A stretch of 64,000 nt of DNA from Flavobacteriales bacterium (lineage in GTDB: Bacteria; Bacteroidota; Bacteroidia; Flavobacteriales; Flavobacteriaceae). Below are positions 1 to 10,582 of this stretch, piece after piece; position 1 is the stretch's first letter; each line of letters begins with the position of its first letter. Below the pieces are notes generated by a model. That model saw only the letters and a list, made by a program, of their open reading frames with translations. It was not told the origin of the DNA and did not search any database. The DNA lies in assembly GCA_024643405.1 (NCBI GenBank), contig JAHENA010000005.1, positions 1 to 64,000 of the forward strand. The letters are read 5' to 3'. Made by a program: the position numbers and the translations under genes.

Positions 1-846
1 ACTTTTGGAACAGAACTTAAAGTTGCTCAGATAGTTGTGGAACCTAAAGTGACTGATCAGGAAAAGTTGCGTATTGTTGACCAATTAAAACAGTTTAGAG
101 CAGATGTTTTAGAAAATGGCGCAAGTTTTAGATCTAAAGTAGTGTTGTATTCAGATGATAAGGCATCAATAAGTTCTGGTGGAAAATATACTTTGAATAG
201 AAAAAAGCCGAGAATGGTAAAAGAGTTTAGACAAGCGGCTTTTTCTCTACAAGAAGGTGAAATATCAGATCCTTTTGAAACAGAATTTGGTTTTCATATA
301 GTGTATTGTGAAAAAATTAGAGGGCAAGAGTATGATGTCAGTCATATTCTGTTAATTCCAAAAGTTTCAACAGAGGCTATTAAAGAAGCAAAAGAGCGCA
401 TTGATAAAATCAGAGAACGTATTGTTAATGGGGACATATCATTTGCTGATGCTGCAAGAGAATCAAGTGATGAAAAAGAAACCAGAAATGATGGAGGCCA
501 GCTTATAAATCCGGAAACTCAAGATTATAATTTTGAATTGACCAGAATGGATCCTGAATTATATTCTCAAATTCAAAATTTAAAAGACGGCGAGGTTAGT
601 TTAGTGCAAACTGAAAAGGATAGAACTGATAAATTAAAATTTAAAATTTTAACTGTTACGGACAGAGTTAATGAGCATGAAGCGAATTATGCACGTGATT
701 ATTTAAAAATTAAAGAGCAAGCCCTTAATGAAAAGAAGGTAAAAGCAATTGAAACTTGGCAAAATGATAAAATCATGGACACTTATATAAAAATTAGTGG
801 CTCTTATAGAGATTGTGATTTTGCAAGCAATTGGTTAAAAAAATAA
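1..846 (+). CDS. Peptidylprolyl isomerase, PpiC/SurA-like (5' end outside window)
   Basis: Frame is open to base 1 (TFGTELKVAQIV precedes the listed GTG at 37). Two parvulin-like segments: 'LQEGEISDPFETEFGFHIVYCEKI' and 'VSHILLIPK...ANERI..FADAARESSDE' type. Confidence 0.85.
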   Translation, partial: TFGTELKVAQIVVEPKVTDQEKLRIVDQLKQFRADVLENGASFRSKVVLYSDDKASISSGGKYTLNRKKPRMVKEFRQAAFSLQEGEISDPFETEFGFHIVYCEKIRGQEYDVSHILLIPKVSTEAIKEAKERIDKIRERIVNGDISFADAARESSDEKETRNDGGQLINPETQDYNFELTRMDPELYSQIQNLKDGEVSLVQTEKDRTDKLKFKILTVTDRVNEHEANYARDYLKIKEQALNEKKVKAIETWQNDKIMDTYIKISGSYRDCDFASNWLKK

Positions 847-850
847 CATT

Positions 851-1804
851 ATGTCAGACGTAGCTGCCGTAGAACAATTCGTAAAAAAATTTGAAGATTT
901 AAAATCTGAAATTGCAAAAGTTATTGTTGGTCAGGATGAGGTTGTCAGCCAAATTCTAATAGCTATTTTTTCAGGCGGGCACTCATTACTTATTGGGGTT
1001 CCTGGTTTGGCAAAAACATTAATGGTGAATACGATTGCTCAGGCTTTAGGTTTAGATTTTAAAAGAATTCAGTTTACGCCAGATTTAATGCCTAGTGACA
1101 TTTTAGGAAGTGAAATATTAGATGAGAACCGACATTTTCATTTTATAAAAGGGCCCATTTTTGCCAACATTATTTTGGCAGATGAGATTAACAGAACACC
1201 CCCAAAAACTCAGGCAGCTTTATTAGAAGCGATGCAGGAACGATCTGTAACCGTAGCGGGTCATCATTATGAATTAAGTTTGCCATATTTTGTTTTGGCT
1301 ACCCAAAACCCTATTGAACAAGAAGGAACCTATCCGCTGCCAGAGGCCCAATTGGATAGATTTATGTTCGCCATTAATTTAGATTATCCCTCTTTTAGTG
1401 AAGAAGTCCAAGTTGTTAAATCAACTACCAGTGATACAAAGGAAAAAGTGAATCCGCTTTTTTCCTCAAAAGAAATAGTAGATATTCAACATCTTATTCG
1501 CAGAATCCCAGTAGCGGATAATGTTATAGAATATGCGGTCACTATGGTTGGTAAAACCAGGCCAAATAGTCAGTCAGCCAGTGATTTAGTAAAAAATTAT
1601 TTAGATTGGGGTGCCGGACCTAGAGCGTCACAAAATTTAATTTTGGCAGCAAAAACACATGCCGTAATTCATGGTAAATTTTCTCCGGATATTGAAGATG
1701 TTCAAGCGGTTTCTCACAGTATTCTAAGACATAGAATTATTAAAAATTACAAAGCAGAAGCAGAGGGTATAACAGATGATTTTATTATAAAAAGTCTGTT
1801 TTAA
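851..1804 (+). CDS. MoxR-family AAA+ ATPase
   Basis: Walker A-like GVPGLAKT, Walker B ILADEINRTPPKTQAALLEAMQER, FVLATQNPIEQEGTYPLPEAQLDRF. Confidence 0.95.
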   Translation: MSDVAAVEQFVKKFEDLKSEIAKVIVGQDEVVSQILIAIFSGGHSLLIGVPGLAKTLMVNTIAQALGLDFKRIQFTPDLMPSDILGSEILDENRHFHFIKGPIFANIILADEINRTPPKTQAALLEAMQERSVTVAGHHYELSLPYFVLATQNPIEQEGTYPLPEAQLDRFMFAINLDYPSFSEEVQVVKSTTSDTKEKVNPLFSSKEIVDIQHLIRRIPVADNVIEYAVTMVGKTRPNSQSASDLVKNYLDWGAGPRASQNLILAAKTHAVIHGKFSPDIEDVQAVSHSILRHRIIKNYKAEAEGITDDFIIKSLF

Positions 1805-1830
1805 ATAAACCTTTGCGATCAAAAAAGTGA

Positions 1831-2967
1831 TTGTCTTTAACTTATAAACATAGAATTTTTGGATTAGATGTAATGAGAGCCATAGCGATTAGCATGGTAC
1901 TTATAGCGCATGCCATGTTTATTTTCAAAGATTTTAAAAATCCATTGATTGATGTTATACATATTTTTGGATTTTTAGGAGTAGAAATATTTTTTGTGTT
2001 AAGTGGATTTTTAATTGGAGGTATTTTGTTCCAGTTATTTAAGTCAAAAGAGGTTTCATTTAAGGATTTGACGCGCTTTTGGATGAGGCGATGGTTTAGA
2101 ACCCTTCCATTATATTTTTTATTTTTAATCGTCAATATTTTAATAGCAGTCGGTGTTGGATTTGAACTTCCAAAATCCTTATGGAAATATTTGTTTTTCT
2201 TGCAAAACTTTTCAACCACACACATCCCATTTTTCCCGGAGTCGTGGAGTTTATCAGTTGAAGAATACGCCTATTTAATTGCTCCTTTGAGCTTATTTAT
2301 TTTTTTAGGAATTTTTAAAAAACAAAAACATGTTACAAGAGAAAAGCTGTTTCTCTATACATCACTGTTATTAGTGATTCTATTTTTAATAACTAAAATT
2401 ATTTACAATATCGTTAATCATGATATCTCGCAAAATTTAGAATTATGGAATTCTAATTTGAAAGCCCTAGTTATTTATAGATTAGATGCTATTTTTTATG
2501 GATTTGTTTTAGTTTACTTTTTTGAAACAAATAAGGCATTAATTAAAAGATTAAAGAACATTTTATGTTTCATAGGGTGCATGATAATTTTTGTAACCCT
2601 TGTTTTGGTGCCCTCTTCAGGATTCACAATCGAAAATAATTCATGGTATTGGAATGTATTTTATTTACCATGCAATTCAATTGGGATTGCAATGATTTTA
2701 CCATTTCTGTTTTACCTTGAAACCGCAAATAATAGCATCAAACTATTTATAAACAACATGAGTATTTATTCATATAGCATGTATTTGTTGCACTATACCT
2801 GTTTATTATATATAATGGAAATGCTCATAGAATTTGAAGGTTTAAATATGTTCTATAGAATTATTTGGTTTGTCATTTATTTCATAATAACATATTTTTT
2901 TTCAAAAGTTATTTATACCTATTTTGAGAAACCAATCACTGATTTGAGAGACAGATGGACGTCTTAG
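1831..2967 (+). CDS. Acyltransferase 3 family membrane protein
   Basis: N-terminal RIFGLDVMRAIAISMVLIAHA...GVEIFFVLSGFLIGG and many TM segments. Apparent TTG start directly after an in-frame TGA; the first ATG (1873) would cut into the conserved motif. Confidence 0.88.
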   Translation: MSLTYKHRIFGLDVMRAIAISMVLIAHAMFIFKDFKNPLIDVIHIFGFLGVEIFFVLSGFLIGGILFQLFKSKEVSFKDLTRFWMRRWFRTLPLYFLFLIVNILIAVGVGFELPKSLWKYLFFLQNFSTTHIPFFPESWSLSVEEYAYLIAPLSLFIFLGIFKKQKHVTREKLFLYTSLLLVILFLITKIIYNIVNHDISQNLELWNSNLKALVIYRLDAIFYGFVLVYFFETNKALIKRLKNILCFIGCMIIFVTLVLVPSSGFTIENNSWYWNVFYLPCNSIGIAMILPFLFYLETANNSIKLFINNMSIYSYSMYLLHYTCLLYIMEMLIEFEGLNMFYRIIWFVIYFIITYFFSKVIYTYFEKPITDLRDRWTS

Positions 2968-3169
2968 AAATTTTTGAATAAAAAGTAGATTCAATATTGC
3001 AATATTTTAGTCATATAACTAATAAAAAGCCAATTATATAAATTTATAATATGACTATAATAATTTCGTATTAATAGTCATTTGTTTGCAGGGTTTATTT
3101 TTAAAACTTTGTATTAATTTCGTAATTTGCGATACTTTATAAAACATTAAATAAATTAAAACAAAACGC

Positions 3170-5440
3170 ATGGCATTTGATATCAATATGATTAAAGGTG
3201 TTTACACCAAAATGGCAGAACGAGTAGATAAAGCTCGCGAAGTTGTAGGAAGACCGCTAACCCTTTCTGAAAAAATATTATATAATCACCTTTGGGATGG
3301 GAACCCTACAAAGGCATTTGTTAGAGGAAAGGATTATGTCGATTTTGCACCAGACCGTATTGCTTGTCAAGATGCGACTGCACAAATGGCTTTATTGCAA
3401 TTTATGCAAGCAGGAAAATCTAAAGTAGCGGTGCCAACTACAGTGCATTGTGATCATTTAATTCAGGCTAAAGATGGGGCCAGTGTTGATTTAAAACATG
3501 CCAATTCTGTAAGTAGTGAAGTATTTAATTTTTTAGAGTCGGTTTCGAATAAATATGGCATAGGATTCTGGAAACCTGGTGCTGGAATTATCCATCAAGT
3601 GGTTTTAGAAAATTATGCGTTTCCTGGTGGAATGATGATTGGAACGGATTCTCATACCGTAAATGCAGGTGGTTTAGGAATGGTAGCTATTGGTGTAGGT
3701 GGAGCGGATGCCGTAGATGTAATGGCTGGAATGGCCTGGGAATTGAAATTCCCAAAATTAATTGGAATAAGATTAACAGGGAAATTATCTGGTTGGACGG
3801 CTCCAAAAGATGTCATTTTAAAAGTAGCTGAAATTTTAACCGTAAAAGGTGGGACAGGTGCTATTGTTGAATATTTTGGCCCAGGAGCAACATCTATGTC
3901 TTGTACCGGTAAAGGAACTATTTGTAATATGGGTGCTGAAATTGGGGCGACGACTTCAACTTTTGGTTATGATGAATCTATGGAACGTTATTTACGTTCT
4001 ACTGACAGAGCCGATGTCGCAGATGCTGCTAATAAAGTGAAGGATTATTTAACTGCTGATCCAGAAGTTTATGCAAATCCTGAAAAGTATTTTGATCAAG
4101 TTATAGATATTAATTTATCAGAGTTAGGCCCACTTTTAAATGGTCCGTTCACACCTGATTTGTCTACTACAGTTGGTAAAGCTATGACAGAAAAAGCAAA
4201 AGCTAATGATTGGCCTATAACTGTAGAATGGGGATTAATTGGTTCATGTACAAACTCTTCATATGAAGATTTGTCCAGAGCTTCATCTATTGCACAACAG
4301 GCATTAGATAAAGGTATTAAGATGAAAGCTGAATTAGGGATTAATCCGGGTTCTGAGCAAGTAAGATATACAGCTGAAAGAGATGGCATCCTTCAAGTAT
4401 TTGAAAAATTAGATGCTAAAATATTCACTAATGCTTGTGGACCGTGTATTGGACAATGGGCGAGGTATAGTGACCCAAAAAATGCACCAAAAAACAGTAT
4501 AGTGCATTCTTTTAACAGAAACTTTGCTAAACGTGCTGATGGAAATCCTAATACTCATGCGTTTGTTGCGTCGCCTGAATTAACGGCGGCTATCGCTATT
4601 GCAGGTCGATTAGATTTTAATCCAATGACTGATAAGTTGATAAACGAAAATGGACAGGAAGTGATGTTTGATGAACCAACAGGATGGGAATTACCTCCAA
4701 AAGGTTTTGAGGTTAAAGATAATGGTTACTTAGCGCCTGAGGCAGATGGTAGCCATGTTCAGGTAAATGTATCACCCACCTCTGAGCGTTTACAACTACT
4801 AGAACCTTTTCAACCCATTGGAAACACCATTAATGGTGCTAAATTATTGATAAAAGCCTTTGGTAAGTGCACCACAGATCATATTAGTATGGCGGGACCT
4901 TGGTTACGTTTTAGGGGGCATTTAGATAATATTTCAAACAACTGTTTAATAGGGGCTGTTAATGCCTATAACCAAAAAACCAATTTTGTAAAAAACCAAT
5001 TAACGGGTGAATATGGTGGTGTGCCAGATGTGCAACGCCAATACAAAGCAAAAGGTATTAAAACAATTGTTGTTGGCGATCATAATTACGGAGAAGGGTC
5101 TTCACGAGAGCACGCGGCGATGGAACCTAGGTTTTTAGGTGTTGCTGCTGTTATTGTTAAATCTTTTGCGCGTATTCATGAAACGAATTTGAAAAAACAA
5201 GGTATGTTAGGTTTAACCTTTGCCAATGAATCTGATTACGATTTAATTAAAGAAGACGACACTTTCAATTTTATAGATTTAAAAGATTTTGCTCCAGGTA
5301 AGCAACTAACACTTGAGGCTGTTCATGCTGATGGAACTAAAAACCTTATCAAATTAAACCATACTTATAATCAATCGCAAATAGATTGGTATCATGCTGG
5401 TTCGGCATTAAATTTAATAAAAAGACAAAACGCCTCTTAA
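3170..5440 (+). CDS. acn: Aconitate hydratase
   Basis: 756 aa; FeS ligand motifs [11 protein letters not shown] and [29 protein letters not shown]. Confidence 0.97.
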   Translation: MAFDINMIKGVYTKMAERVDKAREVVGRPLTLSEKILYNHLWDGNPTKAFVRGKDYVDFAPDRIACQDATAQMALLQFMQAGKSKVAVPTTVHCDHLIQAKDGASVDLKHANSVSSEVFNFLESVSNKYGIGFWKPGAGIIHQVVLENYAFPGGMMIGTDSHTVNAGGLGMVAIGVGGADAVDVMAGMAWELKFPKLIGIRLTGKLSGWTAPKDVILKVAEILTVKGGTGAIVEYFGPGATSMSCTGKGTICNMGAEIGATTSTFGYDESMERYLRSTDRADVADAANKVKDYLTADPEVYANPEKYFDQVIDINLSELGPLLNGPFTPDLSTTVGKAMTEKAKANDWPITVEWGLIGSCTNSSYEDLSRASSIAQQALDKGIKMKAELGINPGSEQVRYTAERDGILQVFEKLDAKIFTNACGPCIGQWARYSDPKNAPKNSIVHSFNRNFAKRADGNPNTHAFVASPELTAAIAIAGRLDFNPMTDKLINENGQEVMFDEPTGWELPPKGFEVKDNGYLAPEADGSHVQVNVSPTSERLQLLEPFQPIGNTINGAKLLIKAFGKCTTDHISMAGPWLRFRGHLDNISNNCLIGAVNAYNQKTNFVKNQLTGEYGGVPDVQRQYKAKGIKTIVVGDHNYGEGSSREHAAMEPRFLGVAAVIVKSFARIHETNLKKQGMLGLTFANESDYDLIKEDDTFNFIDLKDFAPGKQLTLEAVHADGTKNLIKLNHTYNQSQIDWYHAGSALNLIKRQNAS

Positions 5441-5460
5441 ATTAGAAGGTTCTTATATAT

Positions 5461-5488
5461 AAAATCCAGCTGCAAAGCTGGATTTTTT
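5461..5488 (+). terminator. Rho-independent terminator after acn
   Basis: aaaatccagct-gcaa-agctggatttt stem-loop running into a T tract. Confidence 0.85.
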
Positions 5489-5545
5489 GTTTTTCAAGAA
5501 TTAATAAAAATCATTTATAGTTGTATTTTTACCAAAACACTTCGT

Positions 5546-6319
5546 ATGAATTCCAGAGCAGATCAACTAAAAGCATTTGATAGATTATTAACCATTATGG
5601 ATGAATTGAGGGAAGGTTGTCCTTGGGATAAAAAACAAACCATGGAATCCCTGCGTCATTTAACTATTGAAGAAACCTATGAATTGGGTGATGCCATTTT
5701 AGATCGTGATTTACAAGAAATTAAGAAGGAATTGGGCGATGTATTGTTGCACATCGTTTTTTACTCTAAAATAGGCAGTGAAACCAATGATTTTGATATT
5801 GCTGACGTATGTCATGGTATTTGTGATAAATTGGTAAGTCGTCATCCTCATATTTATGGAGATGTAAAGGTTGAAAATGACGAAGATGTCAAGCGTAATT
5901 GGGAAAATTTAAAATTAAAAGAAGGTAAGACGAGTGTTTTAGAAGGCGTTCCAAATAGTCTTCCGGCATTAGTAAAAGCGAACAGAATTCAGGAGAAAGT
6001 GGCTGGAGTAGGTTTTGATTGGGAGGCACCACATCAGGTGTGGGAAAAAGTAGAGGAGGAGTTAAAGGAATTTAAAGATGAAGTTGATAAGGGTAATACT
6101 GATGCTATGGAAAGTGAATTTGGAGATGTGTTATTTTCAATGGTTAACTACGCGAGATTTTTAAATATTAGCCCTGAAAATGCCTTAGAACGCACCAATA
6201 AAAAATTCTCAAAACGATTTCAGTATTTGGAAAGTAAAGCCAAAAGTTTAAATAAACCTTTAAAAGAAATGACTTTAGCTGAAATGGATGTTTTTTGGGA
6301 AGAAGCTAAAAAGATGTGA
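5546..6319 (+). CDS. mazG: Nucleoside triphosphate pyrophosphohydrolase MazG
   Basis: LREGCPWDKKQTMESLRHLTIEETYELGDAI...ELGDVLLHIVFYSKI; second MazG half EFGDVLFSMVNYARF. Confidence 0.95.
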   Translation: MNSRADQLKAFDRLLTIMDELREGCPWDKKQTMESLRHLTIEETYELGDAILDRDLQEIKKELGDVLLHIVFYSKIGSETNDFDIADVCHGICDKLVSRHPHIYGDVKVENDEDVKRNWENLKLKEGKTSVLEGVPNSLPALVKANRIQEKVAGVGFDWEAPHQVWEKVEEELKEFKDEVDKGNTDAMESEFGDVLFSMVNYARFLNISPENALERTNKKFSKRFQYLESKAKSLNKPLKEMTLAEMDVFWEEAKKM

Positions 6320-6412
6320 CCACTTTATAGTTATTTTTGCCTTAAAATCGGATAGATTTAATAAATCAAAATATATTCATTTTATTTATAATATATTTTG
6401 AATGTATATTTA

Positions 6413-9400
6413 ATGAATAAAAAAGTTGAGCTTTTAAATGTTATTTTTTTATTACTAGCAATTTCTTGTTGGTCTCAAACTAATAATATCCCACCAACAA
6501 TTACTGCATCAGGTGATCAAACATACTGTCCTTTAAGTGAACTAAATATTGTAACTTTTTTTAATATTGAGGACCCAGATGACTCAGAAATTGAGGCACT
6601 ATATATTCAAATTTCAACAGGATATCAAATTGGTTTTGATTCATTAATTTTAAATGGAAACCATCCAAATATTTTGACATCATGGAATGTTACAGAAGGG
6701 AAACTGACTTTAAAAGGAAATGGTACTCCACAAGCGCGATACGTTGATTTGATTGATGCAGTATATGATGTTGTTTTGAAAAGTACAAGCAACAACCCAA
6801 CAGACAAATTTTTTTCATTTACCATTGGGGATGCTAATTATTTACCTTCTACAGGTCATTATTATCAATATGTGTCTGCAATTGGGATTACGTGGACAAA
6901 AGCTAAAATAGCAGCAGAAAATAGCCGTTATTATGGTTTACAAGGGTATTTGGCAACCATCGGGTCACCAGAAGAAGCGCAATTATCTGGAGAACAGGCG
7001 GCCGGTGCAGGTTGGATAGGGGGAAGTGATGCAGCGGCAGAGGGAGTATGGCGCTGGGTTACCGGACCAGAAGCTGGGACAGTATTTTGGAATGGTGCTG
7101 TAAACGGATCAACTCCAAATTATGCCAACTGGAACAATAATGAACCAAATAATGCAAATGGCGGTGAAGATTATGCTCACATAACAGATCCATCTATTGG
7201 TAATCGAGGGTCTTGGAATGATTTAAGAGAAGCTGGTGATCCACCGGGACCATATCACCCAAAAGGCTATATTGTGGAATATGGTTGGCCAAACGACGCT
7301 CCTTTAAATATTTCAGCTACTACGCAATTTAGAGTTACTAAAATAACTACCACTAAACCTAATTCAAGTTGTGGGGCAGGAAGTGTTGTTTTAGAAGCTT
7401 ATGCAACAACTTTAACAGCAACGGTTTTATGGTATGATACAACTACAGGAGTAAATTCTATAGGTAATGGTAATCAGTTTATTACACCAATTATTAGTAC
7501 TACAAAAACCTATTATGTATTAGCTTCTGAAAATGGGTGTTTAGAAGGTCCACGGGTTCCGGTTAATGCTACCATAATAACAATACCCACAATCAATTCT
7601 GTTACAGGTAATTTAGTATGCGAATCGGGTTCCGGCACCTTATCTGCAACTCCATCATCAGGTGTTGTAAATTGGTATGGTAGTCCAACAGGAGGAATGA
7701 TGTTAGCAACAGGAAATTCGTTTCAAACGCCTATTGTAAATACATCAACTACCTATTATGTTGATGCAACTTTTAATGGATGCACAACAGCAATGAGAAC
7801 TCCGGTTACTCTAACAGTCCAAAAAACACCCATACCTAGCGCGAATGCTAATCAAGCATTTTGTGATATTGCACAAGCTACTATTTCGAATCTTTCTGCT
7901 GTAGGAAATTCCTTATTATGGTATATTTCAGGTTCAGGTGGAATTCCAATTAATCCTTCAGATTTATTAACAACCAGAACTTATTATGTTTCTCAAACAA
8001 TAAATGGATGTGAAAGTATCAACAGATTACCAGTAAATGTTATAATACATGAAACCGTTGGATTGCCAACCACAATCCCTGATTTGTTTCAGTGTGATTC
8101 CATGTCAGATGGCGATGATACCAATGGTTTTACAACATTCGATTTAACAATTAATGAATCTGTATTATTGAACGGAAAATCCGCTTCCGATTATACGTTT
8201 TATTATTTTACTGATTCGGCATTTTCAAATCCCATTGCTACACCACCCAATGCATTCATTAATACTACTGTAGGTGGTCAAACTATTTACGTTAGAATTG
8301 TAAATAATTTGAATAATTCTTGTTTTACAGACGCCTCATATACTATTCAGGTAAATCAATTACCAATAGTTCAAAGTGCAATAGTATTTAAAAATTGTGA
8401 TGAAGATGGTATCCCAGATGGGTTTACAAATTATAATTTAGAAGAAGCCAACGTTATTATTTCAAACAATAATTCAGTCGGCTTAGTCTTTACCTATTAT
8501 ATGACCTCCAATGACGCTGAATTCGCTGTCAATGCCATTTCTCCTTTTTATAATAATACCATGGGAAATACAGTTTATGCACGGGTTGAAAACACTAATA
8601 ATTGTTTTCGTGTATCAACTATCAATTTACAAGTTTCAACTACGGCATTCCCTCAAGGCTTTATTTACGAATTAGAAAACTGTGATGACGATGCAACAAT
8701 TGACGGATTAAATGCATTTAATTTAAATCAGGCCTCTCCATTATTTATAGCTCAATTTCCAACAGGTCAAAATTTAAGCGTGCATTATTACAGAAATTTA
8801 AACGATGCACAGTTAGAACAGAATGAAATAGATACCTCTAGTAATTATACGAATGAAACCAGTTTTTCACAGACATTATATGTAAGAGTAGAAAGTGATG
8901 ACAATGGCGATTGTTTTGGACTTGGGCCTCATTTATTATTAACAGTACATCCAAGACCTGAATTTGAGGTTGACAATTCTGCTATTTATTGTTTAGATAA
9001 TAAACCTGTTACCTTAACTATTTTTAATCCGAAAGGGAATTATACTTATAAATGGACAGATGGAAATGGACAAGTGGTCAGTACTATGCCTTTTGCCACT
9101 GTAGTTTCTGGTGGCAATTATACAGTTATTGGTACATCAAATTTTGGATGCGAATCGTTTCCTGTAACATTTAATGTGGTTGAATCCGCTCTTGCTGTTA
9201 TTAGTGCTGATGATGTTACTATAGTTGAGTTATCAAATAACAATAGTATTACCATTGATAACGAAAACAATAATTTAGGTATTGGTGATTATGAATTTGC
9301 TTTAGATAATATCAATGGACCATACCAAGATGAACCCTATTTTGATCATGTTGGTGCTGGGTCTCATACTATTTATGTAAAAGACAAAAATTTATGTGGT

Positions 9401-9700
9401 ATAGCAGAATTAGAGGTTTTTATTCTTGGATTTCCTAAATATTTCACACCAAATAATGACGGGAATAATGATACCTGGCAGGTAAAGGGGTTAGGAACTG
9501 ATTTTTCTAATTCTTCAGTTGTTAACATTTATGACCGTTATGGAAAATTTATTAAACAGTTGAATGCTAAAAATGGCTTTTGGGACGGAACCTTTAATGG
9601 TCAACCATTAGTGGGATCAGATTATTGGTTTGTTGCAGAACTTATTGAAATAACTGGAGACATCAAAACCTATCGCGGGCATTTTAGTTTAGTGAGATAA
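6413..9700 (+). CDS. T9SS type B sorting-domain protein with C-type-lectin-like domain and Ig-like repeats
   Basis: Signal peptide; CTLD-like 'GHYYQYVSAIGITWTKAKIAAE...WIGGSD...WNNNEPNN...EDYAHI'; three 'TYYV...NGC...P' repeats; C-terminal 'FPKYFTPNNDGNNDTWQVKGL...VNIYDRYGKFI...' gliding-motility-type domain. ATG at 6413 preferred to the TTG at 6398. Confidence 0.85.
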   Translation: MNKKVELLNVIFLLLAISCWSQTNNIPPTITASGDQTYCPLSELNIVTFFNIEDPDDSEIEALYIQISTGYQIGFDSLILNGNHPNILTSWNVTEGKLTLKGNGTPQARYVDLIDAVYDVVLKSTSNNPTDKFFSFTIGDANYLPSTGHYYQYVSAIGITWTKAKIAAENSRYYGLQGYLATIGSPEEAQLSGEQAAGAGWIGGSDAAAEGVWRWVTGPEAGTVFWNGAVNGSTPNYANWNNNEPNNANGGEDYAHITDPSIGNRGSWNDLREAGDPPGPYHPKGYIVEYGWPNDAPLNISATTQFRVTKITTTKPNSSCGAGSVVLEAYATTLTATVLWYDTTTGVNSIGNGNQFITPIISTTKTYYVLASENGCLEGPRVPVNATIITIPTINSVTGNLVCESGSGTLSATPSSGVVNWYGSPTGGMMLATGNSFQTPIVNTSTTYYVDATFNGCTTAMRTPVTLTVQKTPIPSANANQAFCDIAQATISNLSAVGNSLLWYISGSGGIPINPSDLLTTRTYYVSQTINGCESINRLPVNVIIHETVGLPTTIPDLFQCDSMSDGDDTNGFTTFDLTINESVLLNGKSASDYTFYYFTDSAFSNPIATPPNAFINTTVGGQTIYVRIVNNLNNSCFTDASYTIQVNQLPIVQSAIVFKNCDEDGIPDGFTNYNLEEANVIISNNNSVGLVFTYYMTSNDAEFAVNAISPFYNNTMGNTVYARVENTNNCFRVSTINLQVSTTAFPQGFIYELENCDDDATIDGLNAFNLNQASPLFIAQFPTGQNLSVHYYRNLNDAQLEQNEIDTSSNYTNETSFSQTLYVRVESDDNGDCFGLGPHLLLTVHPRPEFEVDNSAIYCLDNKPVTLTIFNPKGNYTYKWTDGNGQVVSTMPFATVVSGGNYTVIGTSNFGCESFPVTFNVVESALAVISADDVTIVELSNNNSITIDNENNNLGIGDYEFALDNINGPYQDEPYFDHVGAGSHTIYVKDKNLCGIAELEVFILGFPKYFTPNNDGNNDTWQVKGLGTDFSNSSVVNIYDRYGKFIKQLNAKNGFWDGTFNGQPLVGSDYWFVAELIEITGDIKTYRGHFSLVR

Positions 9701-10504
9701 TTTAAAAATTTCACTTAAAGCCATGGCAACACCATCATTTTTATTAGTTTCTGTCACTTTTTTGGCGATTTTTAATACCGCTTCATTGGCGTTAGCAACG
9801 GCAATACCTAATCCCACCGATTTAAGCATCTCAACATCGTTATAATTGTCACCAAAGGCAACAACCTCATGCATATCAATATTTGGGTAACAATGGTTTA
9901 TCAATGTTTCAATAGCGGTTTTTTTTGAAATAGCTCGATGTGATATTTCTATATAGGTCGATTTGGAGCGATATAAAATAATATCATTAGAATGTTCTTT
10001 TTCTAAAACCTTATATAAATATTCAATCTCGTTTTCTTCACCCATGCACATTATTTTATGGGCACCTATCCCTTCTAGTTCCCAGCTTTTTAAAACTTCT
10101 GTATTAGATTTAATTATAGGCACTACTTTAGTGTTACTAATTTCTCTTTTAGCCCAAAAGTCTATGGCCGGAACAAACCATTCATCTGCATGATATAGAC
10201 TTATATGAATTGAGGTGGTATTGCATTTATTTATAATAGATTCAAGAACTAAATTGTTAATTTCTGTGGATTGTATAATGTCATCATTATTGATAATTAA
10301 ACCACCATTATAGGCAATAATTGGAGTCGTTGTATTTCCTAATTCATGCTGTAAATGCCTCATCGCTTTCGGCATTCTTGAAGAAATTAAAATAAATGGG
10401 ATAGGAGAAATGCGCTTCACTTCACTGATGGTAATTTTTGATAATTCCCGGTCCTTATTCAATAGAGTACCATCTATATCACTACAGATTAATTTATAAG
10501 TCAT
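9689..10504 (-). CDS. HAD-superfamily Cof-type phosphatase
   Basis: MTYKLICSDIDGTLLNKDRELS; AFGDNYNDVEMLKSVGLGIAVANA. Start moved to ATG at 10504 because the longer ORF runs into a terminator hairpin. Confidence 0.9.
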   Translation of the reverse strand: MTYKLICSDIDGTLLNKDRELSKITISEVKRISPIPFILISSRMPKAMRHLQHELGNTTTPIIAYNGGLIINNDDIIQSTEINNLVLESIINKCNTTSIHISLYHADEWFVPAIDFWAKREISNTKVVPIIKSNTEVLKSWELEGIGAHKIMCMGEENEIEYLYKVLEKEHSNDIILYRSKSTYIEISHRAISKKTAIETLINHCYPNIDMHEVVAFGDNYNDVEMLKSVGLGIAVANANEAVLKIAKKVTETNKNDGVAMALSEIFKLSH

Positions 10505-10540
10505 GATTGGAAATGAATTATGCGAAACAAATTTGTTGAA

Positions 10541-10574
10541 AAACTGAAACATGCTCATATGCATGTTTCAGTTT
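10541..10574 (-). terminator. Stem-loop terminator downstream of the DUF349 gene
   Basis: aaactgaaacatgc-tcatat-gcatgtttcagttt perfect 14-bp stem; T tract on the minus strand. Confidence 0.75.
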
Positions 10575-10582
10575 CTATAAGG

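Noticed and set aside
1842-2225. 127-aa minus-strand ORF opposite the acyltransferase
   Set aside because: Antisense to a well-supported membrane protein, Asn/Lys/Ile-rich, no motif.
3849-4389. Alternative-frame ORFs inside aconitase (3849..4040 and 4096..4389)
   Set aside because: Fully contained in a strongly conserved gene; no domain or regulatory evidence.
10505-10564. N-terminal extension MHMSMFQFFNKFVSHNSFPI of the HAD phosphatase
   Set aside because: It enters the terminator hairpin of the DUF349 gene; the conserved domain begins at MTYKLICSDIDGTLL.
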